Positions 10,049-19,353 of a DNA stretch of 64,000 bases are shown here, in pieces. The notes beneath the pieces were generated by a model. The model made no database searches. It was not told where the DNA came from and saw nothing but the letters and a program-made list of their open reading frames with translations. This DNA comes from Flavobacterium ginsengisoli (GTDB lineage: Bacteria > Bacteroidota > Bacteroidia > Flavobacteriales > Flavobacteriaceae): assembly GCF_029625315.1 (NCBI RefSeq), contig NZ_CP121110.1:3047001-3111000 (forward strand), read 5' to 3'. A program made the translations under genes and the position numbers. How positions within the stretch are numbered: position 1 is the stretch's first letter; every line of letters begins with the position of its first letter.

Positions 10049-11767
10049 AACATTTATTTTTATTGCTTGTATTAATTAATACACAATTTAGCAGAGCACA
10101 GCAAACAATTACTTTAGATGAAACGGTATACGTTCATTCTAATGCTACATCATTTGTTACAGGAGAAACTTTATTGTACAAAGTTTACTGCCTAAAATCG
10201 TCTGATAAAACGCCAAGCAACATAAGCAAAATAGCTTACGTAGAAATTGTTGACAACAACCACAAATCTGTTTTTAAAACTAAAATTGCACTCGAAAATG
10301 GAGTTGGACAAGGAGATTACTTTATTCCGACAACTGTAAAAACAGGTAATTACAAATTAGTTGGATATACCAATTGGATGCTAAACAAACCAATCTCAGA
10401 ATTGTTCCAACTAGACATCAACATCATCAATCCGTATAAAACAGATGAGAAGACTAATGCCGAAAAAGTTTTAACTAGCAAGCACAAAATCAAATGCTTC
10501 AGAAAATTTAAAAAACGACAACATAACTCTTAATTTGAATAAAAAATCGTTTACAAATCGAGAATTGGTTGATTTAAAAATTCAATCTTCTAATGCCGAT
10601 TTCAAAAATGGAAATTATTCGCTTTCTGTTAGAAAATTAGACAACATTCCTTCTTCAGACAAAATTTCTGCGGTAGGTTTTGCTTCTAATCCATCTTATC
10701 CGATTGCGTTGGATACACAAAAACAAGATCAAAAATTAGTGTTACCAGAACTTAGAGGAGAGATTATCGCAGGAACAATTTCAGCAAAAAATGGTACCGA
10801 TAAGATTGCAAATATTTCTGTTGGATTGTCTATTCCTGGAAAATCTTTTGCTTTCAAAGTTGTAAAAACCGACATGTACGGTAACTTTATTTTCAATGTT
10901 GGACAAACATATTACACATCAAATATCATTTTGCAGATCATAGACGAAAAAGCAAGCGGTTATAACCTTGTTGTAAACAATAGTCCAGAAATAGATTACT
11001 CTAAATTATCATTCGAAAAAAACACGAGCCTATCTTATACCTTCAAAGAAAGTTTGCTAGAAAGATCTGTTTCTAGCCAAGTTGAAAATGCATATTTCTA
11101 CAAAAAAGTAGACAATATAGAAAAAGCGCCTACAACAGATGCATTTTACTATCCGCTTGCAAAAGAATATGTTTTAGATGATTATACTCGTTTTAAAACT
11201 TTAAAGGAAACAATTACCGAGGTTGTTGTTGAAATTTACTCTAAACAGAAAGACAATAATCTTTATTTGCACGTAACCGACCCGAATGTTTTCCCGCAGC
11301 TTCCTGAATCTGCACTTGTTCTTGTAGATGGAGAATATTTAGAAAATGTAAACGACTTGGCGCTATACAGCATGAAAAATGTCTACAAAGTCGAGCTTAT
11401 TATAGGAAGATATTACATTGGGCCAAGATCTTTTAACGGATTAATTAGTTTTACAACTTTCAATAAAGATTTTAAAAATACTCAAACAGGAAGTTTTATA
11501 GCAAAACCAACTGTTTTGAGACCGCAACCTAAAAAGATTTACAACAAAGTAAAATATGAAAGCGGTTCTGATAATGATAGAATTCCAGATTTTAGAAATC
11601 AATTGCTTTGGAATCCTAATGCTCAACTAAACAGTGATGCTGATACTTCATTCTATACTTCAGATTTATCTGGAACTTTTGAAATTAGATTGGAAGGTTT
11701 TACCAAAAATGGAATTCCAGTGTCTGTTACAGAAAATATTGAAGTTCAAAATACTGCTGTAAATTAA
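10036..11767 (+). CDS. Periplasmic/outer-membrane protein with macroglobulin-like N-terminus
   Basis: About 576 residues from a TTG start at 10036 inside the end of the preceding gene (MDRLKHLFLLLVLINTQFSR, a signal peptide). Residues about 25-130 look like an MG2-type beta domain (VHSNATSFVTGETLLYKVYC; KTGNYKLVGYTNWML). A carboxypeptidase-regulatory-like segment follows (GTISAKNGTDKIANISVGLS), then a plug-like part (ALVLVDGEYLENVNDLALYS). The frame breaks at GCAAGC (10478-10483); GCAGC restores TSSTKSNASENLKNDNITL. Proteins of this build commonly accompany DUF4249/TonB receptor operons; their role is not established. Confidence 0.72.
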
Positions 11768-11799
11768 AATTTAGTTTTTTCAAAAAACATAACACTCAC

Positions 11800-11832
11800 A
11801 AAACCTGCCCATTAAAGGCAGGTTTTTCTTTT
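11800..11832 (+). terminator. Rho-independent terminator of the TonB/DUF4249 operon
   Basis: Stem AAAACCTGCC / GGCAGGTTTT with a 7-nt loop followed by a T-rich tract, 32 nt after the stop at 11767. Confidence 0.85.
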
Positions 11833-11929
11833 TTTATAAAAAATAAAAAATATTTTTATTATATTGTAACTTTTTCGACACTCTATACGTATAACCATTT
11901 GTACACTTTAAAAATAGGGAGACAACAAC

Positions 11930-12793
11930 ATGAGACAACTTAAAATCACCAAGCAGGTAACTAATCGTGAAACTGCATCGTTAGATAAATATCTACAAGA
12001 AATTGGAAAAGTTGACCTAATTACCGCTGATGAAGAGGTAGAATTAGCACAAAGAATAAAGGCTGGTGATCAAAGAGCTTTAGAAAAACTAACAAAAGCC
12101 AACCTACGTTTCGTAGTATCTGTGGCTAAACAATATCAAAACCAAGGATTAACTCTTCCTGACTTAATTAATGAAGGAAACTTAGGTTTAATTAAAGCGG
12201 CTCAACGTTTTGATGAGACTCGTGGTTTCAAATTCATTTCTTACGCTGTATGGTGGATTCGTCAATCGATTCTTCAAGCTTTAGCAGAACAATCTCGTAT
12301 TGTACGTTTACCATTAAATAAAATTGGTTCTATCAATAAAATCAACAAAATGTATGCTTTATTAGAGCAATCTAACGAGCGTCCGCCTTCTGCTGAGGAA
12401 ATTGCAAAAGAACTTGACATGACTGTTAACGACGTAAAAGAGTCTATGAAAAACTCTGGACGTCACCTATCTATGGATGCTCCTCTTGTTGAAGGAGAAG
12501 ATTCTAACCTTTATGACGTATTACGTTCTGGCGAATCTCCAAATCCAGATAGAGAATTAATTCACGAATCTCTTCGTACTGAAATCGAACGTTCTTTAGA
12601 AACATTAACTCCAAGAGAAGCAGATGTTGTTCGTTTGTATTTTGGTCTTGGCGATCAGCACCCAATGACTCTTGAAGAAATTGGTGAAACTTTCGACCTA
12701 ACTCGTGAGCGTGTTCGTCAGATTAAAGAAAAAGCAATCCGTCGATTGAAGCACACTTCTAGAAGTAAAATCCTTAAAACATATTTAGGATAA
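11930..12793 (+). CDS. rpoD: RNA polymerase primary sigma factor RpoD/SigA
   Basis: 287 residues, the short primary sigma factor typical of Bacteroidota (no large region 1.1 or non-conserved insert). Region 1.2 ([20 protein letters not shown]), region 2 ([20 protein letters not shown]; then [20 protein letters not shown] and [13 protein letters not shown]), region 3 ([18 protein letters not shown]) and region 4 helix-turn-helix ([20 protein letters not shown]) are all present. It recognises the TTG / TAnnTTTG promoters seen elsewhere in the window. Monocistronic, between terminators. Confidence 0.97.
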   Translation: MRQLKITKQVTNRETASLDKYLQEIGKVDLITADEEVELAQRIKAGDQRALEKLTKANLRFVVSVAKQYQNQGLTLPDLINEGNLGLIKAAQRFDETRGFKFISYAVWWIRQSILQALAEQSRIVRLPLNKIGSINKINKMYALLEQSNERPPSAEEIAKELDMTVNDVKESMKNSGRHLSMDAPLVEGEDSNLYDVLRSGESPNPDRELIHESLRTEIERSLETLTPREADVVRLYFGLGDQHPMTLEEIGETFDLTRERVRQIKEKAIRRLKHTSRSKILKTYLG

Positions 12794-12809
12794 GACAATA
12801 TTTGTTTCA

Positions 12810-12860
12810 GGTTTAAAGTTTCAGGTTGCTTTTGTAACTTGAAACATGAAACTTGAAACC
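12810..12860. repeat. Imperfect inverted repeat after rpoD
   Basis: GGTTTAAAGTTTCAGGTT (12810-12827) pairs imperfectly with AACTTGAAACATGAAACTTG and following bases (12836-12860). Tandem GAAAC-type units of this sort look like dispersed Flavobacterium repeats; there is no open frame. Confidence 0.5.
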
Positions 12861-12915
12861 TTTGTACCGCAAACAACAGTTTGATTGACTGTTCGTTTTT
12901 TGATTGATGATTGAA

Positions 12916-12948
12916 ACTCCGGCTGATTACCGGAGTTTTTTATTTTTT
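12916..12948 (+). terminator. Rho-independent terminator of rpoD
   Basis: Stem ACTCCGG / CCGGAGT with loop CTGATTA and a T-rich tail. Confidence 0.85.
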
Positions 12949-12960
12949 AAAGTTTTTTTT

Positions 12961-13117
12961 ACCGCAAAGCACGCTAAGAATTACGCAAAGTTCAGAAAGA
13001 AAAAAAGAAATAGCCACAGATTAAAGGATTTACACAGATTATAAAATCATTTTAATTCCTTTAATCTGTGGCAAAAAACTTAGTGCACTTTGCGTAATTC
13101 TTAGCGTGCTTTGCGGT
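12961..13117. repeat. 157-bp nested inverted repeat
   Basis: Outer arms of 30 nt (12961-12990 and 13088-13117) are perfect reverse complements, beginning ACCGCAAAGCACGCTAAGAA. Inner arms of 16 nt (13013-13028 and 13057-13072, GCCACAGATTAAAGGA) are also perfect. No ORF. The outer arm shares CTTTGCGGTTAAA with a repeat at 41034-41076, so this is probably one member of a dispersed, hairpin-forming family. It occupies most of the rpoD-rpe gap. Confidence 0.85.
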
Positions 13118-13145
13118 TAAATTATAATCAACAGTATAAAAACTT

Positions 13146-13153
13146 TATCTTTG
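13146..13153 (+). promoter_or_regulatory. Probable rpe promoter -7 element (TATCTTTG)
   Basis: Matches TAnnTTTG, 17 nt before the rpe ATG; no clear TTG at the expected -33 distance. Confidence 0.5.
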
Positions 13154-13170
13154 CAATAAAACAACACACA

Positions 13171-13835
13171 ATGAAAAATACACTTATTGCTCCTTCAGTT
13201 CTTGTCATGCGGATTTTGGAAATTTACAGCGTGATGCAGAAATGATTAATAACAGTCAGGCTGATTGGTTTCATATCGATATTATGGATGGAGTTTTTGT
13301 TCCGAATATCTCTTTCGGAATGCCCGTTTTAGAAGCAATTTCAAAACATGCAAAAAAGTATATTGATGTACATTTAATGATTATTGATCCAGATCGTTAC
13401 ATAAAAACTTTTGCCGATTTAGGAGCAAATGGGCTTACTGTACATTACGAAGCTTGCACACACTTACACAGAACACTGCAAGCTATTAAAGCAGAAGGAA
13501 TGAAGACTGGTGTTGCCATGAATCCACATACCAATGTTGACTTATTAGAAGACGTTATTAATGACATCGACGTAGTTTGCATTATGAGTGTAAATCCTGG
13601 ATTTGGAGGACAATCATTTATCGAAAACACTTACGACAAAGTAAAGAAGCTAAAAGCACTTATTACTCGTAAAAACGCTTCAACATTAATCGAAATTGAC
13701 GGCGGTGTAACCAGCAAAAACGCAAAACAATTAGTCGAAGCTGGAGCAGATGTTTTAGTGGCCGGAAGCTTTGTTTTTAAAGCTGAAAACCCAACAGAAA
13801 CCATAGCAGATTTAAAAAGTCTTACTGCTTTTTAA
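13171..13835 (+). CDS. rpe: Ribulose-phosphate 3-epimerase
   Basis: About 220 residues after correction. Converts ribulose-5-phosphate to xylulose-5-phosphate in the pentose phosphate pathway, cytoplasmic TIM barrel. Diagnostic motifs: HIDIMDGVFVPNISFG (metal and substrate binding), DVHLMI, MSVNPGFGGQSFI and EIDGGV, then AGADVLVAGSFVF. The N-terminus MKNTLIAPSVL is separated from DFGNLQRDAEM by a disruption at 13204-13211: GTCATGCG stands where GCAGCG would give the expected LAADFG. That two-base excess in an otherwise intact housekeeping gene is best read as a sequence error. Confidence 0.93.
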
Positions 13836-13847
13836 ATTTTCAAAAGC

Positions 13848-13881
13848 AAAAAAAGTCCAAAATAATTTTTGGACTTTTTTT
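13848..13881. terminator. Bidirectional terminator between rpe and glutaminase
   Basis: Stem AAAAAGTCCAAAA / TTTTTGGACTTTTT with A and T runs on both sides, between convergent genes. Confidence 0.8.
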
Positions 13882-13893
13882 ATTATCTAAAAC

Positions 13894-14904
13894 CTACTCA
13901 GGTTCAATCCAATAAGGATTTGCTTTAAGTTTTTCTACAACATATTGGATAACTTTCTGAGCTTTCAAACTATTTCCAGAGTTATCTAATGGTGGCGAAA
14001 TAACAGCAATTCCAAATTTGCCAGGACATACAGCCAATATTCCTCCTCCAACTCCACTCTTTGCCGGAAGTCCCGAATTAAACAGCCAAATTCCAGAATT
14101 ATCATAAAGACCTGCAGTTGCCATTACAGGTAAAGTATACATTACAGTTGTCTGACTAACCACCTTATTCTTTGTAACAGGATTAACGCCTCCATTTGCC
14201 AATGTGGCCGCCATTGTAGCAAGATCCTTTACATTTACATTCAATGCACATTGTTTCGTATAAAGATCTGTTGCTTGTACTGGATCAAAATATATTCTGT
14301 TATAAGCCAATAACAAATGTGCAATAGCTTGATTTCGTAAATTATCCCCAGCTTCACTTATATAAACAGGACGATTTAGAGAAAGCTCTCTTCCAGCAAA
14401 GTCACTCTGAATTTTCTGGATTTCTTTCCATTTTGCTATAGAATCATTACCTCGAATAAGGCTCGTAGTTGCAATAGCTCCAGGATTTACAAGAGGATTA
14501 ATTTTATCACCTTTATGCATTTCTATCGCAACAATAGAATTAAATGGTAATCCTGTGGCATTTACGCCTATTTTGTCTTCTAAAAACTGTGATCCTTCTT
14601 GCTCAATTACTTTTGCCATCGTAAATACTTTCGAGATGCTTTGAATTGAAACCATTGACGTTATATCGCCTTTTGTATATATGGCTCCCTCTGCAGTAAC
14701 AAGCGCAATACCAAAAATATTGGGATCAACATTGGCTAGTTCTTTAATATAATCAGCATTTTTTCCTTCTTTTACATCTTTAAATTTATTAAACGCTTCA
14801 TTAAGGGTATTTTGTATATTTTGTTTATTCAGTATTGTTTGGCTATAGCCGTGGTTTATGATAAAAACAATCATTAAACCAGCAAAAATCAATTGCTTGT
14901 TCAT
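13894..14904 (-). CDS. glsA: Glutaminase with signal peptide
   Basis: 336 residues from the ATG at 14904 (another in-frame ATG lies at 14919; the inner one gives a clean signal peptide, MNKQLIFAGLMIVFIINHGY-SQ). Serine-dependent beta-lactamase-fold glutaminase, glutamine to glutamate plus ammonia. Visible: the SxxK nucleophile motif (SIQSISKVF), NPLVNPGAIAT, SEAGDNLRNQAIAH, LANGGVNPVT and KSGVGGGILAV. Most relatives are cytoplasmic; here the leader predicts a periplasmic enzyme, fitting scavenging of external glutamine. It has its own terminator and faces rpe. Confidence 0.9.
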   Translation of the reverse strand: MNKQLIFAGLMIVFIINHGYSQTILNKQNIQNTLNEAFNKFKDVKEGKNADYIKELANVDPNIFGIALVTAEGAIYTKGDITSMVSIQSISKVFTMAKVIEQEGSQFLEDKIGVNATGLPFNSIVAIEMHKGDKINPLVNPGAIATTSLIRGNDSIAKWKEIQKIQSDFAGRELSLNRPVYISEAGDNLRNQAIAHLLLAYNRIYFDPVQATDLYTKQCALNVNVKDLATMAATLANGGVNPVTKNKVVSQTTVMYTLPVMATAGLYDNSGIWLFNSGLPAKSGVGGGILAVCPGKFGIAVISPPLDNSGNSLKAQKVIQYVVEKLKANPYWIEPE

Positions 14905-14963
14905 TTTAAAAAAAGGCATTCTTATTTCTATTCTAGATTAATTTATAGATAAACAGTATTTAA

Positions 14964-15755
14964 TTAAAAATCCTTACTGCTTTTTAAGTTCTTAAGATTT
15001 GGGAAGAAATCAATTCCAGTCATTTTTTCTAAAGTTTCGATTGGAACAACAAAATCGTAAATTGATTTATCACTTTTTTCATTTGGCACTAAGAAAGCAA
15101 TTGCCTTATGCTCTGTTCCAGATTTAGCTAAAACAATTTTATAAAAGTATTCAGGAACAGCAACTTTCTCTATTCCTATTTTTTTATCCGAATCCTTCAG
15201 AATTCCGCCAGTTACAACATAAATATCATTATATTTTCCTGCCCAATAGCGCGTTTTTTGCTCTATTCTATTCCAAATTCCGGCATTAAACTCTTTCTTT
15301 TGAGGTGAAATATTCGAAGTATAAAAAGTATCATTATAAGCATCTTTACTAAACTCCATGTCTCCAGCGGGGCAAAGATGCCCTTTATCATAACCAGAAT
15401 TTTTATAGTTTCTCCAATCTGCAGAACCCGTAGTTACTTTTGGATCTTCAATAAAATAAGGTCTTTTATAATCGTTATTTTTTAAATATTCCTTTTTTAA
15501 TTCATAAGCCACCCACTCTGCCTGTTCAAACTTTTCATTATAAGAAAGCGTATAATATTGATGCTTTACAATCTGTTTCGTTGTTGAAGTTGGCAAATAA
15601 GCTACGGTATAAGAATCATTGCTCGTAGAATTTCCCTTAAAAGAAATCACATCTTTACTTTCGTTTTCTTCTCTTATATTTTCTTTCTCTACATTCTCCT
15701 TCTTGCATGACAACAGCACGAAACTCATTAAAAACACATAAAGCAACTTTTTCAT
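14964..15755 (-). CDS. DNA/RNA non-specific endonuclease, lipoprotein
   Basis: 263 residues from the ATG at 15755 (a longer ORF starts at 15785 but would bury the signal). Lipoprotein signal MKKLLYVFLMSFVLLSC-KK. The NUC domain shows the catalytic motif as YDKGHLCPAGDM (DRGH family, with K for R), followed by TFYTSNISPQKKEFNAGIWN, whose Asn binds the metal, and YVVTGGIL. A surface nuclease of this type could degrade extracellular DNA for phosphate or nucleosides. About 45 nt separates it from the glutaminase downstream on the same strand, so co-transcription is possible. Confidence 0.88.
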   Translation of the reverse strand: MKKLLYVFLMSFVLLSCKKENVEKENIREENESKDVISFKGNSTSNDSYTVAYLPTSTTKQIVKHQYYTLSYNEKFEQAEWVAYELKKEYLKNNDYKRPYFIEDPKVTTGSADWRNYKNSGYDKGHLCPAGDMEFSKDAYNDTFYTSNISPQKKEFNAGIWNRIEQKTRYWAGKYNDIYVVTGGILKDSDKKIGIEKVAVPEYFYKIVLAKSGTEHKAIAFLVPNEKSDKSIYDFVVPIETLEKMTGIDFFPNLKNLKSSKDF

Positions 15756-15783
15756 AAATAAAAATATTAAGCGATAAACGTAC

Positions 15784-15826
15784 AAAAAAAACGCTCCATA
15801 AATTCAAAATTTACAGAGCGTTTTTT
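15784..15826. terminator. Terminator hairpin between prc and the nuclease gene
   Basis: Arms AAAACGCTC / GAGCGTTTT around a 19-nt AT-rich loop, flanked by A and T runs; it follows the protease stop at 15850 on the minus strand. Confidence 0.65.
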
Positions 15827-15849
15827 AACAAATTAAATTCTTCTCGAAC

Positions 15850-18035
15850 TTAAGACTTCACTAGTTTATCCTTTTTCATTTTAGGATTAACTGTATTTTT
15901 CACCAAACCTTTTGTCTGCAAATCATCTAGTACATTTAATGCTTCTTCTACATAAACATCTTTAGATAAAGCTTGATGCCATGCATCTCTTTTCTCTTTT
16001 AAAGATGCATCAGCTTTCATTTCATCTTCTTCGTACGGAAGCGATTTAAAGATCAAATCGTTTTTGTAATCAGAAATTGGTTTGTATTTTTTTCCTTCGT
16101 TTTCAACTTGCTCTTGAGTTTCTTTAAAACTCTTAATATTTAAGCTGTAAACATTTTCTTTGTTTTTAACATCAATCCATTTTGCATTATCATCAATTAA
16201 TTTAAACTGAGGATTTTGAGCAATTCTGTTTTTACTGTTATTGATAGCTTTAGCAAAATTCTCATTAGAATTCCATGTGCTATAATCTGCTGGATCAATT
16301 TTATCCCAAGGCATTGCATTGTCAATATCTCTCTCGCCCATTTTTAAGTAAGCATAACGATCCGGCATTACGACATCACTATGAACTCCTTCAAGCTGAG
16401 TAGATCCTCCATTTATTCTGTAAAACTTCTGTCCGGTAATTTTCAATGCACCAAGATCTCCATAATTTGCATTACGCACAAACTGATTTAAATCTAATAC
16501 ATTTTGAACCGTTCCTTTACCGTATGTTTGTTTACTTCCGATAATTACACCACGTTTGTAATCCTGAATTGCAGTTGCTAAAATTTCAGATGCAGAAGCA
16601 GAAAAACTGTTTACCATGATAACAAGTGGTCCATCCCACTCGATTTTTTTATCTTTATCGTATAGAACTTCTTTCTTTTTACCTGCAGATTTTACTTGAA
16701 CAATTGGTCCTTCTTCAATAAATAAACCTGCGATATCAACCACAGTAGAAAGAGATCCTCCACCATCATCACGAACGTCTAATACAATACCATTGATGTT
16801 TTCTTTTTTTAGTCTCTCTACTTCTTTAGCAATATCTTTTCCTGCATCACGTCCGTCTTTGTTTTCAAAATCAATATAAAACTTAGGAAGATAAATTACT
16901 CCATATTTTAAACCGTTTTTCTCAACAACACTAGACTTCGCATACGTTTCTTCAATTTCAACAACATCACGAATGATAGAAATCACTTTGATCGAACCAT
17001 CAACTTTTTTAACCGTAAGTTTTACTTCAGTTCCTTTATGCCCTTTAATTTTCTTTACAACATCATCCAAACGCATTCCAACAACATCTACAGGCTCCTC
17101 ATTTCCTTGAGCAACTTTCAAGATTAAATCTCCTGCTTCAAGTTGTTTTCCTTTCCAAGCTGGACCTCCAGAAATTAATTCATCAATTTGAGTAAAATCA
17201 TTTTTCTTGGTCAAACGAGCTCCAATACCTTCTAATTTTCCACTAATATTTACATCAAAACGATCTTTTTCTTCTGGTGCAAAATAGCTTGTGTGCGGAT
17301 CAAAACGAGCCATGATAGAGTTCAAATACACAGAAAACCAGTAGTCTCTATTCAAATCTTTAATTACACTAAAATTATCATCTAGAGATTTTAAAGAGCT
17401 TTCGCGAGTTTCTTTTTCTAAAGTTTCAAAAGATTTCTCTTTGTAAGCAGGATCTTTTTTCTTCTTCTCTTCTTCAATTTTTTGTTTTGTTACTAAAGAA
17501 GAAAGAGTCGATAATTTAATCTGTTTTCTCCATCTTTCATTAATCTCTGTTAAGTTTTTTGCATACGGCATTTTTTCATAATCCGCATCAAAATTCTCAT
17601 CTACATTATAGTTAAATGGCTGACTTAAAATCGTTTTATAACGTTTTTTACTTTCTTCCATACGCTTCATTAACCTTGTATAAGTAAGGTTGAAAAACGT
17701 AATATCTTTATTCAAAAACTGATCATCCAACATTAATTCATACTGTTTGAATTCGTCAATATCAGACTGAAGGAAAAATCTTTTGAAGGGTCTAAAGCAT
17801 CAATATAATCCTTGAAAATACCTTTAGAAAATTCGTCATTTATTTCTGCTGGGCTATAATGTCCTTTTTCAATAACAAATGCTAGTAATTCTAAAAGTGT
17901 CTTGTCTCTGTTCGGATCTGGGTCGATTGTCCTATCGGCATTCATCTTAAATGCAAACAATGTAAGCGATAAGCACAATACGGCTATGAGTATCTTATAA
18001 TTTCTTTTCATAAACTTTATAATAGCATTCATCAA
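15850..18035 (-). CDS. prc: Carboxy-terminal (tail-specific) processing protease
   Basis: About 728 residues (720 if the ATG at 18011 is used, which gives the better signal/anchor MKRNYKILIAVLCLSLTLFA). N-terminal helical region with YWFSVYLNSIMARFDPHTSY, a PDZ domain (KLEGIGARLTKKNDF; AGDLILKVAQGNEEPVDVVG), an S41 catalytic domain (NGIVLDVRDDGGGSLSTVVD; Ser in NSFSASASEILATAI; Lys in SKQTYGKGTVQN) and the C-terminal DUF3340-type helical region. Periplasmic protease acting on protein C-termini. The frame breaks at the A4 run (17781-17784, read on the minus strand); five A would restore KRFFLQSDIDEFKQYELM. Divergent from surE. Confidence 0.92.
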
Positions 18036-18161
18036 TTTTTTTATCTAAGTTACGTTAAAAACTATGCCACGAGAGCTAACGCTTCGATAATTTTTTGTTA
18101 AAGATATAAAAATGTTTAATTCGTAAAAAAGTTCTTTACCTTAGTTGACAAATTTTGCACT

Positions 18162-18198
18162 ATTTGTGACTTCTCACAAATAATTGTGATTAATTTTG
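18162..18198 (+). promoter_or_regulatory. surE promoter with overlapping palindrome
   Basis: A perfect inverted repeat ATTTGTGA-CTTC-TCACAAAT (18162-18181) overlaps the likely -33 TTG (18164-18166) upstream of a -7 element TAATTTTG (18191-18198). TGTGA-N4-TCACA has the look of a CRP/FNR-superfamily site, but with N4 rather than N6 spacing. It could act on surE, the divergent protease, or both. Confidence 0.5.
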
Positions 18199-18244
18199 TT
18201 TTTAAAATCTTACAATTGTTAAAACTACACATAATATTTATTAA

Positions 18245-19024
18245 ATGAAAGCTGAGAAACCACTTATATTGGTAACTAACGACGATGGTATTTTAGCTCC
18301 TGGAATTAGAGCCTTAATTAGCGTCATGGAAACAATCGGAGACGTTATTGTTGTTGCGCCAGACAAACCTCAAAGTGCAATGGGACACGCCATCACAGTC
18401 AACAATACTTTGTTTATAGATAAAATTTCAAAAGACGATGACACAATTGCAGAATACAGCTGTTCTGGAACTCCTGTAGATTGTGTAAAATTGGCAGTAA
18501 ACGAAATCTTGAAACGTAAACCTGACTTATGTGTCTCGGGAATAAATCACGGATCAAACTCTTCTATAAATGTCATTTATTCTGGAACTATGAGCGCTGC
18601 TGTAGAAGCAGGAATTGAAGGCATTCAGGCAATTGGTTTTTCTCTTTTAGATTTTGATTGGAATGCCGATTTTGAACCAATCAAATCTTTTGTGAAAAAA
18701 ATTACTTTAGAAACTCTGGCCAATAAACTTCCTCCAGGGGTGGTTTTAAATGTCAATTTTCCGAAACTAAAAGAATCTGAAATTAAAGGAATAAAAGTTT
18801 GTCGTCAAGCGAAAGCCTACTACGCGCAAAAATTTGATAAAAGACAAACTCCTTTTGGAAAAGATTATTACTGGCTTGCCGGAAAATTTGTAAACGAAGA
18901 TAAAGGAGAAGACACAGACGAATGGGCTTTGGCAAACGGATATATCTCTGTTGTTCCAGTACAATTTGATTTGACTGCACATCATTCTATTCAGCAACTT
19001 AACACTTGGAAATTAAATGACTAA
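18245..19024 (+). CDS. surE: 5'/3'-nucleotidase SurE
   Basis: 259 residues, full family length. The N-terminal metal site LVTNDDGILAPGI, the PDKPQSAMGHAIT segment, CSGTPVDCVKLA, CVSGINHGSNSSINVIYSGT and MSAAVEAGIEGIQAIGFSL are all present. Removes phosphate from nucleoside monophosphates; cytoplasmic. Its stop codon overlaps the ATG of the next small membrane protein by 8 nt. Confidence 0.95.
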   Translation: MKAEKPLILVTNDDGILAPGIRALISVMETIGDVIVVAPDKPQSAMGHAITVNNTLFIDKISKDDDTIAEYSCSGTPVDCVKLAVNEILKRKPDLCVSGINHGSNSSINVIYSGTMSAAVEAGIEGIQAIGFSLLDFDWNADFEPIKSFVKKITLETLANKLPPGVVLNVNFPKLKESEIKGIKVCRQAKAYYAQKFDKRQTPFGKDYYWLAGKFVNEDKGEDTDEWALANGYISVVPVQFDLTAHHSIQQLNTWKLND

Positions 19025-19286
19025 AGAAGTGCTAATCGGTTTTTTGATCGGAATTTTTACGGCTCTTTTGGGAAGCTATTTGTTTATTACTTTTTTTACA
19101 ATATTTGATATTTCGTCAGGAATTGAGATCATTAGAGAACATGGATATCTTGGAAAAATAATCACTCTTGGAACACTTTTAGATCTTGCCGTATTTGCTA
19201 TTCTGCTAAAAAGAAATAAAGAATATATGGCTCGAGGTGTAATTTTAGCCGTGATTGCGCTGGCTATTTCGACATTAGTTATTTAA
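19017..19286 (+). CDS. Small membrane protein of unknown function
   Basis: 89 residues with three hydrophobic segments (about 5-27, 48-64, 70-88; LIGFLIGIFTALLGSYLFIT is the first). Overlaps the end of surE by 8 nt (translational coupling) and precedes lpxB by 67 nt. No recognised domain; topology suggests an inner-membrane protein of the surE-lpxB neighbourhood. Confidence 0.75.
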   Translation: MTKEVLIGFLIGIFTALLGSYLFITFFTIFDISSGIEIIREHGYLGKIITLGTLLDLAVFAILLKRNKEYMARGVILAVIALAISTLVI

Positions 19287-19290
19287 ATCT

Positions 19291-19298
19291 TATCTTTG
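19291..19298 (+). promoter_or_regulatory. Possible lpxB promoter -7 element (TATCTTTG)
   Basis: Matches TAnnTTTG 55 nt before the lpxB ATG, just after the stop of the preceding gene; no clear -33 TTG. Confidence 0.4.
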
Positions 19299-19353
19299 CT
19301 TTGTTACCGCTATTGCGGATTTACAACTTTAGCACATTTACAAAAAAACCAAC

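Noticed and set aside
12806-13120. CRISPR array or insertion sequence between rpoD and rpe
   Set aside because: The repeats are inverted, not regularly spaced direct repeats with spacers, and there is no transposase or cas gene in the window.
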